A stretch of 64,000 nt of DNA from Gaiellasilicea sp963761905. Lineage in GTDB: Bacteria > Actinomycetota > Thermoleophilia > Gaiellales > Gaiellaceae. Both the position numbers and the translations under genes were made by a program. Shown one piece after another: positions 1-7,927 of the stretch (position 1 is its first letter; every line of letters begins with the position of its first letter). Under the pieces are notes generated by a model, which ran no database searches, had not been told where the DNA came from, and saw nothing but the letters and a program-made list of their open reading frames with translations. The stretch covers positions 62,001 to 126,000 of the forward strand of contig CAVXIQ010000007.1 in NCBI GenBank assembly GCA_963761905.1, given 5' to 3'.

Positions 1-471
1 CCGGGCGCCGTCTCGAAGACCGCGACGCATCTTGACCGAGACGGGTAGGTCGACGGCGCTCGCCACCGCCTCGACGATCCGGGCCGCACGGTCGGGATCG
101 TCGAGCAGCGTCGCGCCGGCGCCGGTCTTCGTCACCTTGCGCACGGGACAGCCGAAATTGATGTCGACGAGATCGGCGCCTGCCGCAGCGACCATCCGCG
201 CGGCGTCGGCCATCACCCTCGGGTCGGATCCGAAGATCTGGATCGCCAGCGGATGCTCGTCCGTCGCGACGCGCAGATAGCCGAGCGTCTTCTCGTTCCG
301 GTGCTCGATTCCGGCGCAACTGACCATCTCGGAGCAGACGAGGCCGGCGCCGAATCGCCTGCCCTGACGCCGAAATGCCTGCACGCTGACGCCGGCCATC
401 GGGGCGAGCACGACCCGCGTCGGAATCTCGACGTCGCGGATGTGCCAGCTCTCGCGGAGGTCCGTAAGCAC
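1..471 (-). CDS. dusB: tRNA-dihydrouridine synthase (partial, C-terminus off the window)
   Basis: Flavoenzyme that reduces uridine to dihydrouridine in tRNA. The reverse strand reads through a typical Dus N-terminal half: APMAGVS near residue 25, CSEMVS, the substrate-loop region LAIQIFGSDP, then DINFGCPVRKVTKTGAGA with the catalytic Cys in the family's NxGCP motif, and the start of the SVKMR strand. The start used is a GTG at 471-469, followed by LTDLRESWHIRDVEIPTRVV; no better upstream start was seen. The gene runs off the left edge, so about half of the usual 320-350 residues are visible. It is divergent from greA. The DusB subtype is inferred from motif wording and gene context; the family assignment is firm. 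Confidence 0.93.
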   Translation of the reverse strand, partial: MLTDLRESWHIRDVEIPTRVVLAPMAGVSVQAFRRQGRRFGAGLVCSEMVSCAGIEHRNEKTLGYLRVATDEHPLAIQIFGSDPRVMADAARMVAAAGADLVDINFGCPVRKVTKTGAGATLLDDPDRAARIVEAVASAVDLPVSVKMRRGLRDGAR

Positions 472-496
472 GATTTGAAGATGGTACTCGGCGGTA

Positions 497-525
497 TTGA
501 CCGCGTCCGAAGCCGTGGGTACTAT
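497..525 (+). promoter_or_regulatory. sigma70-type promoter of greA
   Basis: A -35 element TTGACC (497-502), a 17-base spacer and a -10 element TACTAT (520-525) give a near-consensus housekeeping promoter. Transcription would start near 532, about 60 bases before the greA start. It lies in the greA-dusB divergent gap. Confidence 0.8.
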
Positions 526-593
526 TCCGCCCCGCGTCGGCGCAGCAGCGCCGGCTTTCTTTGTACGTGAAGCAGGCCGAGGAGGCCAGAATC

Positions 594-1067
594 TTGAAAG
601 AAGTCATCCTCACGCCCGAGGGCTACGAGAAGCTCAAGGCAGAGATCCAGTACCTCTCGAACGACAAGCGCCGCGAGGTCGCCGACCGGATTCGGGTCGC
701 CCGCGACTTCGGCGACATCTCGGAGAACGCCGAGTACGACGATGCGAAGAACGAGCAGGCCATGCTCGAGCACAAGATCAGCCAGCTCGAGGATCGACTC
801 GTGAACGCGCGCGTGATCGAGAGCGACGCGGTCGACCTGAGCGTCGTGTCGATCGGCGCCAAGGTGCGACTGAAGGACGTCGACGCGAACCAGACGGTCG
901 AGTACGTGATCGTCGGCTCCGCGGAGGCGAATCCATCGGAGTCGAAGCTCTCGAACGAGTCCCCGGTCGGCAAGGCGATCATCGGCAAGAAGAAGGGCGA
1001 GACGGTCGAGGTCGCCGCACCGCGCGGCGCCCTCAAGTTCAAGATCATGGACATCAAGGCCGCCTAG
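594..1067 (+). CDS. greA: transcription elongation factor GreA
   Basis: Cleavage factor that stimulates the RNA-polymerase nuclease to rescue backtracked complexes. The 157-residue product has the expected two parts: an N-terminal antiparallel coiled coil (residues about 5-75, with GYEKLKAEIQYL, the acidic tip segment ISENAEYDDAKNEQ and the helix LEHKISQLEDRL) and a C-terminal FKBP-like domain (about 80-157, with PVGKAIIGKKKGE). I chose the TTG at 594, not the upstream in-frame TTG at 561. It gives the canonical MKEVILTPEGY beginning, and GAGGAGG at 579-585 sits 8 bases ahead of it. The promoter at 497-525 serves it. Length matches the family. Confidence 0.97.
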   Translation: MKEVILTPEGYEKLKAEIQYLSNDKRREVADRIRVARDFGDISENAEYDDAKNEQAMLEHKISQLEDRLVNARVIESDAVDLSVVSIGAKVRLKDVDANQTVEYVIVGSAEANPSESKLSNESPVGKAIIGKKKGETVEVAAPRGALKFKIMDIKAA

Positions 1068-1161
1068 CACGGCCGCTCACGAGCAGACGCCGCACCGGAT
1101 CCCGCTCCAGCCCAGCCCGTCGTCGCATCCGCGGATTGCAGGGATCGAGGGGCTCCGGGCC

Positions 1162-2325
1162 GTGGCGGCGGGCAGCATCCTCGTCTTCCACGTCTGGCGT
1201 TACTCCGCGCCGAACCGAGCGTCCGTCGACTTCGGCCGGGCCGGGTCGTTTCTCCCGGACCTCTCGTTCGGCGTCGTCCTCTTCTTCACGCTCTCGGGCT
1301 TCCTGCTCTACACCCCGTTCGTGGCTGCGATCCTGCGCGGCGGGCGAGGCAGCGACGTTCGCCGGTACTACCGGAACCGCTTTCTCCGCATCGTCCCGGC
1401 GTATGTCGTGATCCTGCTCGTCTGCTCGCTCGTGCTGAGGAGCGTCCTCCTCCCGGGTGGCGGGAACGGCGCTCTCCACGACCCGGCGGCCCTGCTGCTG
1501 TCGGCCCTCTTCGTCCAGAACTACCACCCCGAGTCGATGCTCGTCGGGATCGGCCCGGCCTGGTCGCTCAACGTCGAGGTCGTCTTTTACCTCGTGCTGC
1601 CGGTGCTCGCCTTCGGGGCGCTCGCGCTCGCGAGCCGGATCGGCCGGCTCACCGCCGCGCTGCTGCCGGTCGTTGCGCTGCTCGGCCTCGGCCTCACCGG
1701 AAAGGCGATCGCCGCGTACGCGATTCCGCCCACGTCGCCGTTCAACGGATACGCCTACGACTGGCACTCGGTCGTGGAACGCAGCTTCCTCTGCCACGCC
1801 GACCTCTTCGCGTTCGGAATGGCGCTCGCCGTCTTTCGGACGCTCTGGACCGACGGCCGCGTTCGCCTGCCGGCCGGGTGGCGGGCGCCGACCGCGATCG
1901 TCTCGGGCGTGACGCTCCTTGCTGTCGCGGCGTTCGCGACGAACAACGGCGAGCATCTGAGCTACTCGCCCTGGAACACCGTGGTTGCGCTCGACCTCGC
2001 GTTCGTCCTCGCGCTCGTCGTCCTCGTCGAACCGCGGCGCGGGCCGGCGCCGCGAGCGGTGCGGTTGCTCGAGTGGCGACCGCTCTTCGCCGTCGGTGTC
2101 GTCTCCTACAGCGTCTTCCTCTGGCACGAGCCGCTCGTCCGCTTCCTCCAGTCACATGGACTGACGTTCGCGGGGCGCGCCGGCTTCTTCGCGAATCTCG
2201 CGCTCACGGCGGCGATCACGCTGCTCCTCTCGTTCGTGACCTACCGTCTGGTCGAGGCTCCGGCGCTTCGGCTCAAGTCGCGGGCGCGGGCGAACGCGGC
2301 CGGTGCCGACGGAGGGGTGGCGTAG
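1162..2325 (+). CDS. membrane acyltransferase family 3 (OafA/NodX-like); start uncertain
   Basis: Integral-membrane O-acyltransferase of the type that acetylates surface glycans or lipids. The translation shows about ten hydrophobic segments and the family features LFFTLSGFLLY, YYRNRFLRIVPAY and, near the C-terminus, FLWHEPLVRFL and FVTYRLVEAP. The N-terminal family signature (RIAGIEGLRAVAAG) starts upstream of the first usable start codon, GTG 1162, which would cut off its first half. No ATG, GTG or TTG occurs in frame back into greA; ATC 1099 or ATT 1135 are the only weak alternatives. Either a rare start or an upstream base error is likely. It lies between greA and lysS; substrate unknown. 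Confidence 0.88.
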   Translation: MAAGSILVFHVWRYSAPNRASVDFGRAGSFLPDLSFGVVLFFTLSGFLLYTPFVAAILRGGRGSDVRRYYRNRFLRIVPAYVVILLVCSLVLRSVLLPGGGNGALHDPAALLLSALFVQNYHPESMLVGIGPAWSLNVEVVFYLVLPVLAFGALALASRIGRLTAALLPVVALLGLGLTGKAIAAYAIPPTSPFNGYAYDWHSVVERSFLCHADLFAFGMALAVFRTLWTDGRVRLPAGWRAPTAIVSGVTLLAVAAFATNNGEHLSYSPWNTVVALDLAFVLALVVLVEPRRGPAPRAVRLLEWRPLFAVGVVSYSVFLWHEPLVRFLQSHGLTFAGRAGFFANLALTAAITLLLSFVTYRLVEAPALRLKSRARANAAGADGGVA

Positions 2326-2350
2326 CGGACGATCACTAGACTCGCCGCCA

Positions 2351-3730
2351 ATGCTCGCCAAGCGCTTTCCCGACCGGGTCGAGATCGCCTCCGCGCGGAT
2401 CCGCGCCGACGCGTTGGAGCCCGGAGAGACCGATGAATCGGAGACCCTGAGGCTCGCGGGCCGCGTGCTCGCCCGTCGCGACCTGGGAAAGATCGTGTTC
2501 CTCGACCTCGTCGACCGAAGCGGCAGGATCCAGCTCCTCGTGCGCGAGGAGGTCGACCTCGAGCAGGCCGATCTCAAGCTGGGTGACATCGTCGGCGTCA
2601 GCGGGCATCCGGCAAAGTCGCGCCGAGGCGAGCCCTCGCTCCAGGTGAGCGAGCTCGAGCTGCTCGCGAAGATCCGTGTTCCGCTCCCCGACACCTTCCA
2701 CGGCCTGACGGACGTGGAGCAGCGCTATCGCAGGCGCTACCTCGATCTCTTGATCAACGAAGACACCCGGCGCTCGTTCGAGATTCGAACGCGGGCCGTG
2801 ACGGAGATCCGCAGCTACCTCGACGAGGAGGGCTTCCTCGAGGTGGAGACGCCTGTTCTGCAACCACGCTACGGCGGCGGCTTCGCGACGCCCTTCAGCA
2901 CCCACTACCACGAGCTCGGCCAGGACATGTACCTGCGGATCGCGACCGAGCTCTACCTCAAGCGGTTGATCGTCGGGGGGCTCGAGCGCGTCTACGAGCT
3001 CGGCAAGGACTTCAGGAACGAGGGCTTCTCGTACAAGAACTCGCCCGAGTTCACGATGCTCGAGTGGTACGAGGCCTACGCCGACTACAGGGACGCGATG
3101 GTGCGGATGGAGACGCTCGTCGAGCGGGTCGCGACGGTCACGCTCGGCACCACGAGCCTCTCGTTCCGAGGGCACCAGGTCGACGTGAAGGCGCCATGGC
3201 GCCGGATCCGGCTCGAGGACGCGCTCGCCGAGCACGGGCTCTGGCTCCGGGATCCGGAGGAGCTTCGGGCTGCGCTCGACGAGCGCGGCGTCGACACCTC
3301 GCACGACCACACCTGGGCCCAGCTCGCCGATCACGCGCTCGGCTCCTTCGTCGAGCCGAGCCTGATCGAGCCGACCATCCTCTTCGACTATCCGATCGAG
3401 CTGTCGCCGTTCGCTCGAGCAACCGACGAGGACGCCACACTCGTCGAGCGTTTCGAATACTTCGTCGCCGGCTTCGAGCTCGGCAACGCCTACAGCGAGA
3501 TCAACGACGCCGAGGAGCAGGCGACACGGTTTCGCGAGCAGCTCGAGGAGAAGGCCGCCGGCGCCGCCGAGTTCGTCGAGGACGACCCCGACTATGTCGA
3601 GGCGCTCTCCTACGGGATGCCGCCCACCGCGGGGCTCGGGCTCGGAATCGACCGGCTCGCGATGCTCCTCACCGGGAGCGAGACGATCCGGGACGTGATC
3701 CTCTTCCCGGCACTGAAGCCGCGGTCGTAG
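2351..3730 (+). CDS. lysS: lysyl-tRNA synthetase, class II
   Basis: Charges tRNA-Lys. The 459-residue product has an N-terminal OB-fold anticodon-binding domain (about 30-120, VLARRDLGKIVFLDLVDRSG) and a class II catalytic core. Visible are motif 1 around EIRSYLDEEGFLEVETP, motif 2 around GKDFRNEGFSYKNSPEFT (about 218-236) and motif 3 GLGLGIDRLAM (about 428). ATG 2351 was preferred to an in-frame GTG at 2303, which lies inside the preceding gene. A -10-like TAGACT about ten bases before the ATG could make the message nearly leaderless. The N-terminal extension of longer bacterial enzymes is absent, which is common in Actinobacteria. Confidence 0.97.
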   Translation: MLAKRFPDRVEIASARIRADALEPGETDESETLRLAGRVLARRDLGKIVFLDLVDRSGRIQLLVREEVDLEQADLKLGDIVGVSGHPAKSRRGEPSLQVSELELLAKIRVPLPDTFHGLTDVEQRYRRRYLDLLINEDTRRSFEIRTRAVTEIRSYLDEEGFLEVETPVLQPRYGGGFATPFSTHYHELGQDMYLRIATELYLKRLIVGGLERVYELGKDFRNEGFSYKNSPEFTMLEWYEAYADYRDAMVRMETLVERVATVTLGTTSLSFRGHQVDVKAPWRRIRLEDALAEHGLWLRDPEELRAALDERGVDTSHDHTWAQLADHALGSFVEPSLIEPTILFDYPIELSPFARATDEDATLVERFEYFVAGFELGNAYSEINDAEEQATRFREQLEEKAAGAAEFVEDDPDYVEALSYGMPPTAGLGLGIDRLAMLLTGSETIRDVILFPALKPRS

Positions 3731-3753
3731 GACGGTCGTACTGGGTCTCGCGG

Positions 3754-3918
3754 TTACGCGGCCTGGCGGCGCCGGTCGTGGCGCTGGTGGAGCAGCTCTG
3801 CAGGCTCGGGCGAGTAGCGATTGATCCGGCGAATCCAGACGCTCAGCGCCAGGCCGAGGAACAGAGCAAGCGCGAACCAGGCCAGCACGATCAGCGCGAC
3901 GAGCTCGACTGTGGTCAT
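3754..3918 (-). CDS. small single-pass membrane protein (54 aa)
   Basis: A short reading frame beginning MTTVELVALIVLAWFALALF. One transmembrane helix (residues about 5-30) is followed by a basic, polar tail rich in Arg, His and Gln (QRHDRRRQAA). There is no recognised family. It lies on the strand opposite lysS, downstream of the deacetylase. Codon use and the hydrophobic-then-basic architecture support a real protein, but no strong ribosome-binding site is visible before the ATG, so confidence is moderate. Confidence 0.5.
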   Translation of the reverse strand: MTTVELVALIVLAWFALALFLGLALSVWIRRINRYSPEPAELLHQRHDRRRQAA

Positions 3919-3933
3919 GTGACGAGCGTTGCA

Positions 3934-3948
3934 TGCCCGTCGGACGGG
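3934..3948. repeat. short inverted repeat between small ORF and deacetylase
   Basis: GCCCGTC followed after one base by its complement GACGGGC. It sits just past the stop of the minus-strand deacetylase. The loop is too short and there is no T-run, so it is a poor intrinsic terminator; it may be a bidirectional stop or chance. Confidence 0.3.
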
Positions 3949-3954
3949 CTCCTC

Positions 3955-4794
3955 CTATCTGATGAGGGCCAGGATCGCCTGCACCCGCGCCCTGAGCGTC
4001 CGCGACACGTGGACGTCGCGGCGCCCCTCGAGCCCGCGCGCTCGATCGAGGGCATCCCAGAGCCCGCTCGACCGAAGTGCCCAGAACAGGCCGGAGGTCT
4101 TCAACGCCATCCGCCATCGACCGTCGACACCTGAGATCGCCTGGCGGGGAATCCGGAGGGGGTCGTCGTCAACTACCTTGCCCCAGAGCCCGGAGCCGGT
4201 CGTGTAGCCGACGCGACGCGAGGCCTCGACGACGCGGTCGGACATCTCGCCCCAGGGATAGGCGATGCTGGTGCAGGAGCCGAGGTGATCGGCGATCTCG
4301 GCCCGCGAGCCGGCGAGCTCATCCTCCAGCTCCGCGTCGTCGAGCGAGGAGAGCAGCCGATGTGTGCGCCCGTGACTGCCGATCTCCCAGCCTTCGCCGG
4401 CCAGCACCGACAGCTCCGCCCACGTCAGCTGGCGCTTCCGGTTCTCGTAGCCCTCGCCGAGCCACGTCATCGGCCGCCCGCTCGCGACGTACTCGGTGGG
4501 CGCAAAAACGGTTGCCGGCCAGCCGAGCCTCCGCAGTGCCGGCAGGGCGTACTCGAGCACGGAGCAGTAGGCGTCGTCGAAGGTGATCGAGACGACGTGG
4601 TCGGGACTGTTGCCGAGCACGGCCTCCGAGAAGGTCACCCCGCGGTAGCCCCGCCGAGCAAGCTCGTGCAGTTGCGCCTCGAAGGCTTCCAGTGGAACCG
4701 AGAGCCCCAGATGAGGCCACTGCGGATCGACGGCGTGATAGGCGAGCGAGAGATGACGTGGCGAGCCGAGGTTCGCCAGGTCGCGAATGTTCAT
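3955..4794 (-). CDS. polysaccharide deacetylase (NodB homology domain)
   Basis: Carbohydrate esterase 4-type protein of 279 residues that would remove acetyl groups from a glycan. Metal-ligand motif 1 is SITFDDAY (Asp-Asp at about 72-73), motif 2 is SHGRTH (His-x3-His, about 140), and motif 3 is AYPWGEMSD. No signal peptide or membrane anchor is seen, so it may act in the cytoplasm or need help for export. Its ATG overlaps the stop of the upstream oxygenase by four bases (ATGA), which argues for translational coupling. The C-terminal 60 residues are basic and variable. The exact glycan is unknown. Confidence 0.88.
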   Translation of the reverse strand: MNIRDLANLGSPRHLSLAYHAVDPQWPHLGLSVPLEAFEAQLHELARRGYRGVTFSEAVLGNSPDHVVSITFDDAYCSVLEYALPALRRLGWPATVFAPTEYVASGRPMTWLGEGYENRKRQLTWAELSVLAGEGWEIGSHGRTHRLLSSLDDAELEDELAGSRAEIADHLGSCTSIAYPWGEMSDRVVEASRRVGYTTGSGLWGKVVDDDPLRIPRQAISGVDGRWRMALKTSGLFWALRSSGLWDALDRARGLEGRRDVHVSRTLRARVQAILALIR

Positions 4795-5522
4795 GTTTGC
4801 GTCGTATCGCTACCGGGGTTTCGATACCAGCCCCCGATCGTCAGCCGCGTGCTCGGCTCCGCCGCGGGCTCGACCACGGCGACGTGGTGCATCGTATTTG
4901 CAAGCGTGTCGAAAGCGACCAGCGTGTTGTAGGTCGCAGCGACCGTGGACTCCCCTCCTGCGGGATCGACGATCGTGAGCGAGCCGCCGTACTCCGGCTT
5001 CCAGTCCGGGGACAGATAGAGGACGAGCGCGAGGCGTCGATCGCGGTTGTTGTCGTCGTGCTCCTTGAGGAAGTCCCCGCTCGCCATCGAGTGGCTGCCG
5101 AAGTCCTCGCTCAGCGCGAGCGAGATCCCGGTCACCTCCTCGAAGTAGCGGCGCAGATCCTCGTCCTTCTGGAACGTCGAGCGAAACTTCAGGTAGGCCA
5201 TCGAGTTCCCGCTGAACTGGAACTGCGGCTGACTGCCGACGAGCTTGCTGAAGCGAAAAAAGCGATCGGCGTCGTCGGCGGAGCGCCACTCGTCCTCGCC
5301 GACCTCGCGATCCTCGACCGAATAGAGGCCGTGCTCCGTCGCGAAGAGCGCCTCGGAGCGGAGGAACGAGCTCAGCTTGGTCGCGATCTCGGGCAACAGG
5401 AACTCCTCCAGCACGACGAACCTGGCAGGGTGCGATTCGAATGCCGAGCGATATGACCGGACGGCGTCGTCGGTGAGATGCTGCGGCTGGATCAGCGATG
5501 CCAGAGCCTTCGAGTCGATCAT
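4791..5522 (-). CDS. 2-oxoglutarate/Fe(II)-dependent oxygenase (prolyl-4-hydroxylase-like)
   Basis: A 243-residue non-heme iron dioxygenase. The facial triad is visible as His-x-Asp in KEHDDNN (about 153-155) and a distal His in MHHVAVV (about 212), with the 2-oxoglutarate-binding Arg in STRLTIGGW (about 225). The double-stranded beta-helix core spans residues about 125-235. The ATG at 5522 follows GGGGAGG closely and gives MIDSKALASLIQPQHL; longer in-frame extensions lack a plausible start. It is coupled to the deacetylase and divergent, with only 24 bases between starts, from the nucleotidyltransferase of the RiPP locus. The substrate could be a side chain of a peptide or a glycan-linked residue; a role in peptide tailoring is only inferred from position. 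Confidence 0.85.
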   Translation of the reverse strand: MIDSKALASLIQPQHLTDDAVRSYRSAFESHPARFVVLEEFLLPEIATKLSSFLRSEALFATEHGLYSVEDREVGEDEWRSADDADRFFRFSKLVGSQPQFQFSGNSMAYLKFRSTFQKDEDLRRYFEEVTGISLALSEDFGSHSMASGDFLKEHDDNNRDRRLALVLYLSPDWKPEYGGSLTIVDPAGGESTVAATYNTLVAFDTLANTMHHVAVVEPAAEPSTRLTIGGWYRNPGSDTTQT

Positions 5523-5546
5523 GACCTCCCCTTCGCCTTTCGCCTG

Positions 5547-6608
5547 ATGCGGAGCGAGCACGATAGCCGGGCTCGGCAGACGGTTCTCTGGGATCGTGTC
5601 GATCGCCTGGTCGATTCCGCGCCCTCGCTCGACGATCTGCGGGTGCACGGCCTGCAACTGTTCGGCGCGCGGCGGTGGCGCGAGCTCGGCCGGCCCGTTC
5701 CTCCCGGACTCGCCCGCGAGGAGCTCCGTGCGGAGTTTGCCCTGCACGCGGTGGCGGGGCTGCTCGCGGAAGTGCGGGCGGCGTGCGACGGCCCGATCCT
5801 CGTGATCAAGGGGCCGGCCGCGGCTGCGCGGTTTCCGCAGCCCGAGCTCCGACCGTTCGTCGATCTCGACCTGGTCGTCCCGGACGCGAAGCGCGTCCAG
5901 GCTGACCTGCTTGCCGCAGGCTTCGTTCCCACCGGCAACGCCGAGTTCTACGCCGCGGTCGACCATCACCTCCAGCCGCTGCGGTCGCCCAGGTTTCCGA
6001 TCGACATCGAGATCCACGATCGTCCCAAGTGGGTGGACGGGCTCGATCCACCCGCGTTTGGAGAGCTCGCGGCCGGGGCGGCTCCGACGAGCCACGGCGT
6101 CGAGGGGATCCTGGATCCGGCTCCCGCGCGTCACGCCCTCGTGCTCGCCGCCCACCTCTGGTCGCACGAGCCGTTCACGCGCCTGCTCCGCCTCCTCGAC
6201 ATCGTGCTCACCGCGCAGGCAGCCGATCCGGAGGAGCTCGAGTCGGTTGCCCACGCTTGGGGTCTGCGCAAGCTCTGGAGCTCCACCGTCGCGGTGACGG
6301 ACGCTGTCCTGTACGGCGGGCCGCAGCCCTGGCTTCTCCGGCTTGCGGGCCGGGGATTGGTCTCCGCGCGCGAAGCGACCGTGTCCGAGGTGCAACTCGC
6401 GCGACTGCTGGCACCGCTCGCGATTCACAGCGGCTCGCGGGTGCCGCCCGCCGTCTGGCAGGCGCTCGCCGTCTCGTTGCGCCCTGGGCCCGGAGAGTCG
6501 TGGGGCGGAAAGGCTCGGCGAAGCGCACGCCAGCTCGCCCGTCCGTCGACGCGGCACTCGGAGAACCTGCGCTCGATCGAGTCGGGCTCCTCGCGGGATC
6601 GACCATGA
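5547..6608 (+). CDS. nucleotidyltransferase-fold protein (NTP_transf_5-like)
   Basis: A 353-residue protein with an N-terminal helical part and a minimal nucleotidyltransferase core: ILVIKGPAAAARF (about 84-96) followed by the metal-binding DLDLVVPD (about 107-114), and a later acidic strand IDIEIHD. This architecture matches the uncharacterised nucleotidyltransferases that accompany many lasso-peptide and polysaccharide loci. ATG 5547 was taken because upstream in-frame residues overlap the divergent oxygenase. The stop overlaps the ATG of the following glycosyltransferase (ATGA), so the two form an operon just ahead of the precursor. Reaction and substrate are unknown; transfer of a nucleotidyl group to a small molecule or peptide is inference. 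Confidence 0.75.
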   Translation: MRSEHDSRARQTVLWDRVDRLVDSAPSLDDLRVHGLQLFGARRWRELGRPVPPGLAREELRAEFALHAVAGLLAEVRAACDGPILVIKGPAAAARFPQPELRPFVDLDLVVPDAKRVQADLLAAGFVPTGNAEFYAAVDHHLQPLRSPRFPIDIEIHDRPKWVDGLDPPAFGELAAGAAPTSHGVEGILDPAPARHALVLAAHLWSHEPFTRLLRLLDIVLTAQAADPEELESVAHAWGLRKLWSSTVAVTDAVLYGGPQPWLLRLAGRGLVSAREATVSEVQLARLLAPLAIHSGSRVPPAVWQALAVSLRPGPGESWGGKARRSARQLARPSTRHSENLRSIESGSSRDRP

Positions 6609-7642
6609 CGGGAGAGCACGGTGGCCTCCCGGACGTCACCGTCGTCGTCGCGACGAGAAACCGCGCGACGCTTCTGCCGCACTGCCTGGCCTCTCTGTTG
6701 GAGCAGGAGACGAGCAGTCGCTTCGAGGTCGTCGTCGTCGACAACGGGTCCGAGGACGGCACGGCGGACGTCATTCGAGGCTGGGCGGAGCGCGACCCGC
6801 GAGTTCGCGGTGTGCTCGAGCCCGCCGTCGGCCTCAGCCGGGCGAAGAACGCGGGCATCGAGGAAGCTCGAGGCGAGCTCGTGCTCTTCACGGATGACGA
6901 CGTGATCCTCGACTCCGGCTGGATCGAGGCCTACGTCTCGTTCTTCGCGCGACGCCGGCACGAGACACGCACGCTCGTCGGCGGGCCCGTGCTCCCGCTT
7001 CCCCATGATCTGGCGGCCTGGCCGAGCTGGCTCGACGGCGCTGCCAGAGTGGATCTCCCGGGGCTCTTCCACGGAAGCGAGGAGCGCGCTCTCGGCCGCT
7101 TCGACTACCTCTGGGGGGCGAACATGGCCGCCCGCGCCGAGCTGTTCGCGGAGCTCGGCGGCTTCGACGAGGGTCTCGGGCGAAGCGACGACCTGCGCGG
7201 CACGTTCGAGGACGTCGAGCTGAACGAACGTGTGACCGACGCCGGCGGCGAATGCCGCTACCTGCCCGCTGCGGTCGTGCATCACCGCGTCGACGCCGAC
7301 GCGGCGCGGCCGCGGATGATCGTGCGGAAGGCATTCAACCGCGGCGCGAACGACTTCCTGCGGGCCGGGCGCGGTTCCTTCTACGCGCCCTCGGCGCCTG
7401 TGCCCAGGAACCGCATCCCCGGCGCTGGTGTCCTGGCGCTGCGGCTGATGACGTGGCTCGCGGCGGCGCTCGCGTTCCGGCTGACGCGGCGTCGAGCCGT
7501 CTTCGAGCTCGCGCGCCGGTCCGCCTGGGCCGCTGGCTGGTGCCTCGCTCTCTCGGTGGACGGAGAGCATGACCGCGGGAACGCGATCAGGCGCTTCGCG
7601 CTGCTCGGCCGGGGCGTCGCGCTGCGGGCAACCCCTGCCTGA
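6605..7642 (+). CDS. family 2 glycosyltransferase
   Basis: GT-A fold enzyme of 345 residues. It opens with the nucleotide-sugar site VTVVVATRNR, then VVVVDNGSEDGT, the ASRA-type motif GLSRAKNAGI and the DxD-type metal site LFTDDDV (about 97-103). An acceptor region follows with GGFDEGLGRSDD and EDVELNERV. The C-terminal part has hydrophobic stretches (VLALRLMTWLAAALAFRL) suggesting membrane association. The ATG overlaps the nucleotidyltransferase stop. It ends about 108 bases before the RiPP precursor, so it may glycosylate the peptide or belong to the surface-glycan set; the sequence does not decide. Confidence 0.85.
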   Translation: MTGEHGGLPDVTVVVATRNRATLLPHCLASLLEQETSSRFEVVVVDNGSEDGTADVIRGWAERDPRVRGVLEPAVGLSRAKNAGIEEARGELVLFTDDDVILDSGWIEAYVSFFARRRHETRTLVGGPVLPLPHDLAAWPSWLDGAARVDLPGLFHGSEERALGRFDYLWGANMAARAELFAELGGFDEGLGRSDDLRGTFEDVELNERVTDAGGECRYLPAAVVHHRVDADAARPRMIVRKAFNRGANDFLRAGRGSFYAPSAPVPRNRIPGAGVLALRLMTWLAAALAFRLTRRRAVFELARRSAWAAGWCLALSVDGEHDRGNAIRRFALLGRGVALRATPA

Positions 7643-7663
7643 GCAAATCACCCGTCAGAACGG

Positions 7664-7691
7664 TTTACTTTCTCCGATTCTTGTGTATAAA
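7664..7691 (+). promoter_or_regulatory. promoter of the RiPP precursor
   Basis: TTTACT (7664-7669), a 16-base spacer and TATAAA (7686-7691), in an unusually AT-rich patch for this genome. It would start a leader of about 50 bases before the precursor ATG. Confidence 0.65.
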
Positions 7692-7719
7692 TGTGATCTC
7701 GGTTTAACCTGAAGTGCGG

Positions 7720-7738
7720 CCTCGCGCCAGACGCGAGG
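7720..7738 (+). promoter_or_regulatory. hairpin in the precursor mRNA leader
   Basis: CCTCGCG and CGCGAGG form a perfect 7-bp stem around a 5-base loop, just ahead of the ribosome-binding site GAGGAG (7741-7746). It may protect the 5' end of an abundant message or affect ribosome access; untested. Confidence 0.5.
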
Positions 7739-7750
7739 GGGAGGAGTGGA

Positions 7751-7900
7751 ATGAAGGTTTCTTACGAAGCACCCAAGATCGAGGACTACGGCTCGATCGC
7801 GGATCACACGTTCAACAACCCTGGCGTGGGGGACAAGTCGGCCACCCCTATGGAGACCGACAAGTTCGGCGAGTTTTCTCACCCGTTCACCAGCCCGTAA
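7751..7900 (+). CDS. lasso-type RiPP precursor peptide (49 aa)
   Basis: Unannotated-size ORF between the glycosyltransferase and the cyclase, with the strong site GAGGAG at 7741-7746. The leader (residues 1-21) has Tyr5, Pro8, Ile10, Gly14 and Thr20, exactly the spacing of the lasso leader signature YxxPxLxxxGxxxxxTx, with Ile for Leu. Leader cleavage two residues past the register Thr gives a core starting Asn22: NNPGVGD at core 1-7, ending FTSP. Asp7 of the core could close a seven-residue macrolactam with the Asn1 amine, but Asn1 and a 21-residue tail are unusual. Alternatives are other core starts (for example before Met34, with Glu41 at core position 8) or a non-lasso product. The penultimate Ser is a candidate target for the downstream kinase. 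Confidence 0.8.
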   Translation: MKVSYEAPKIEDYGSIADHTFNNPGVGDKSATPMETDKFGEFSHPFTSP

Positions 7901-7927
7901 CCACAGAGCACCAGCTTTCGAACGGAG

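Noticed and set aside
1054..2127. Long minus-strand frame opposite the acyltransferase gene, and similar long frames throughout
   Set aside because: High-GC shadow frames: Arg/Glu/Asp-rich, no domains, fully overlapped by clearly recognisable genes.
7751..7900. Core starting at Gly25 (GVGDKSATP) as a classical Gly1 lasso
   Set aside because: It would place acidic residues at 4, 12 and 14, not at 7-9, and would break the Thr -2 register of the leader motif.
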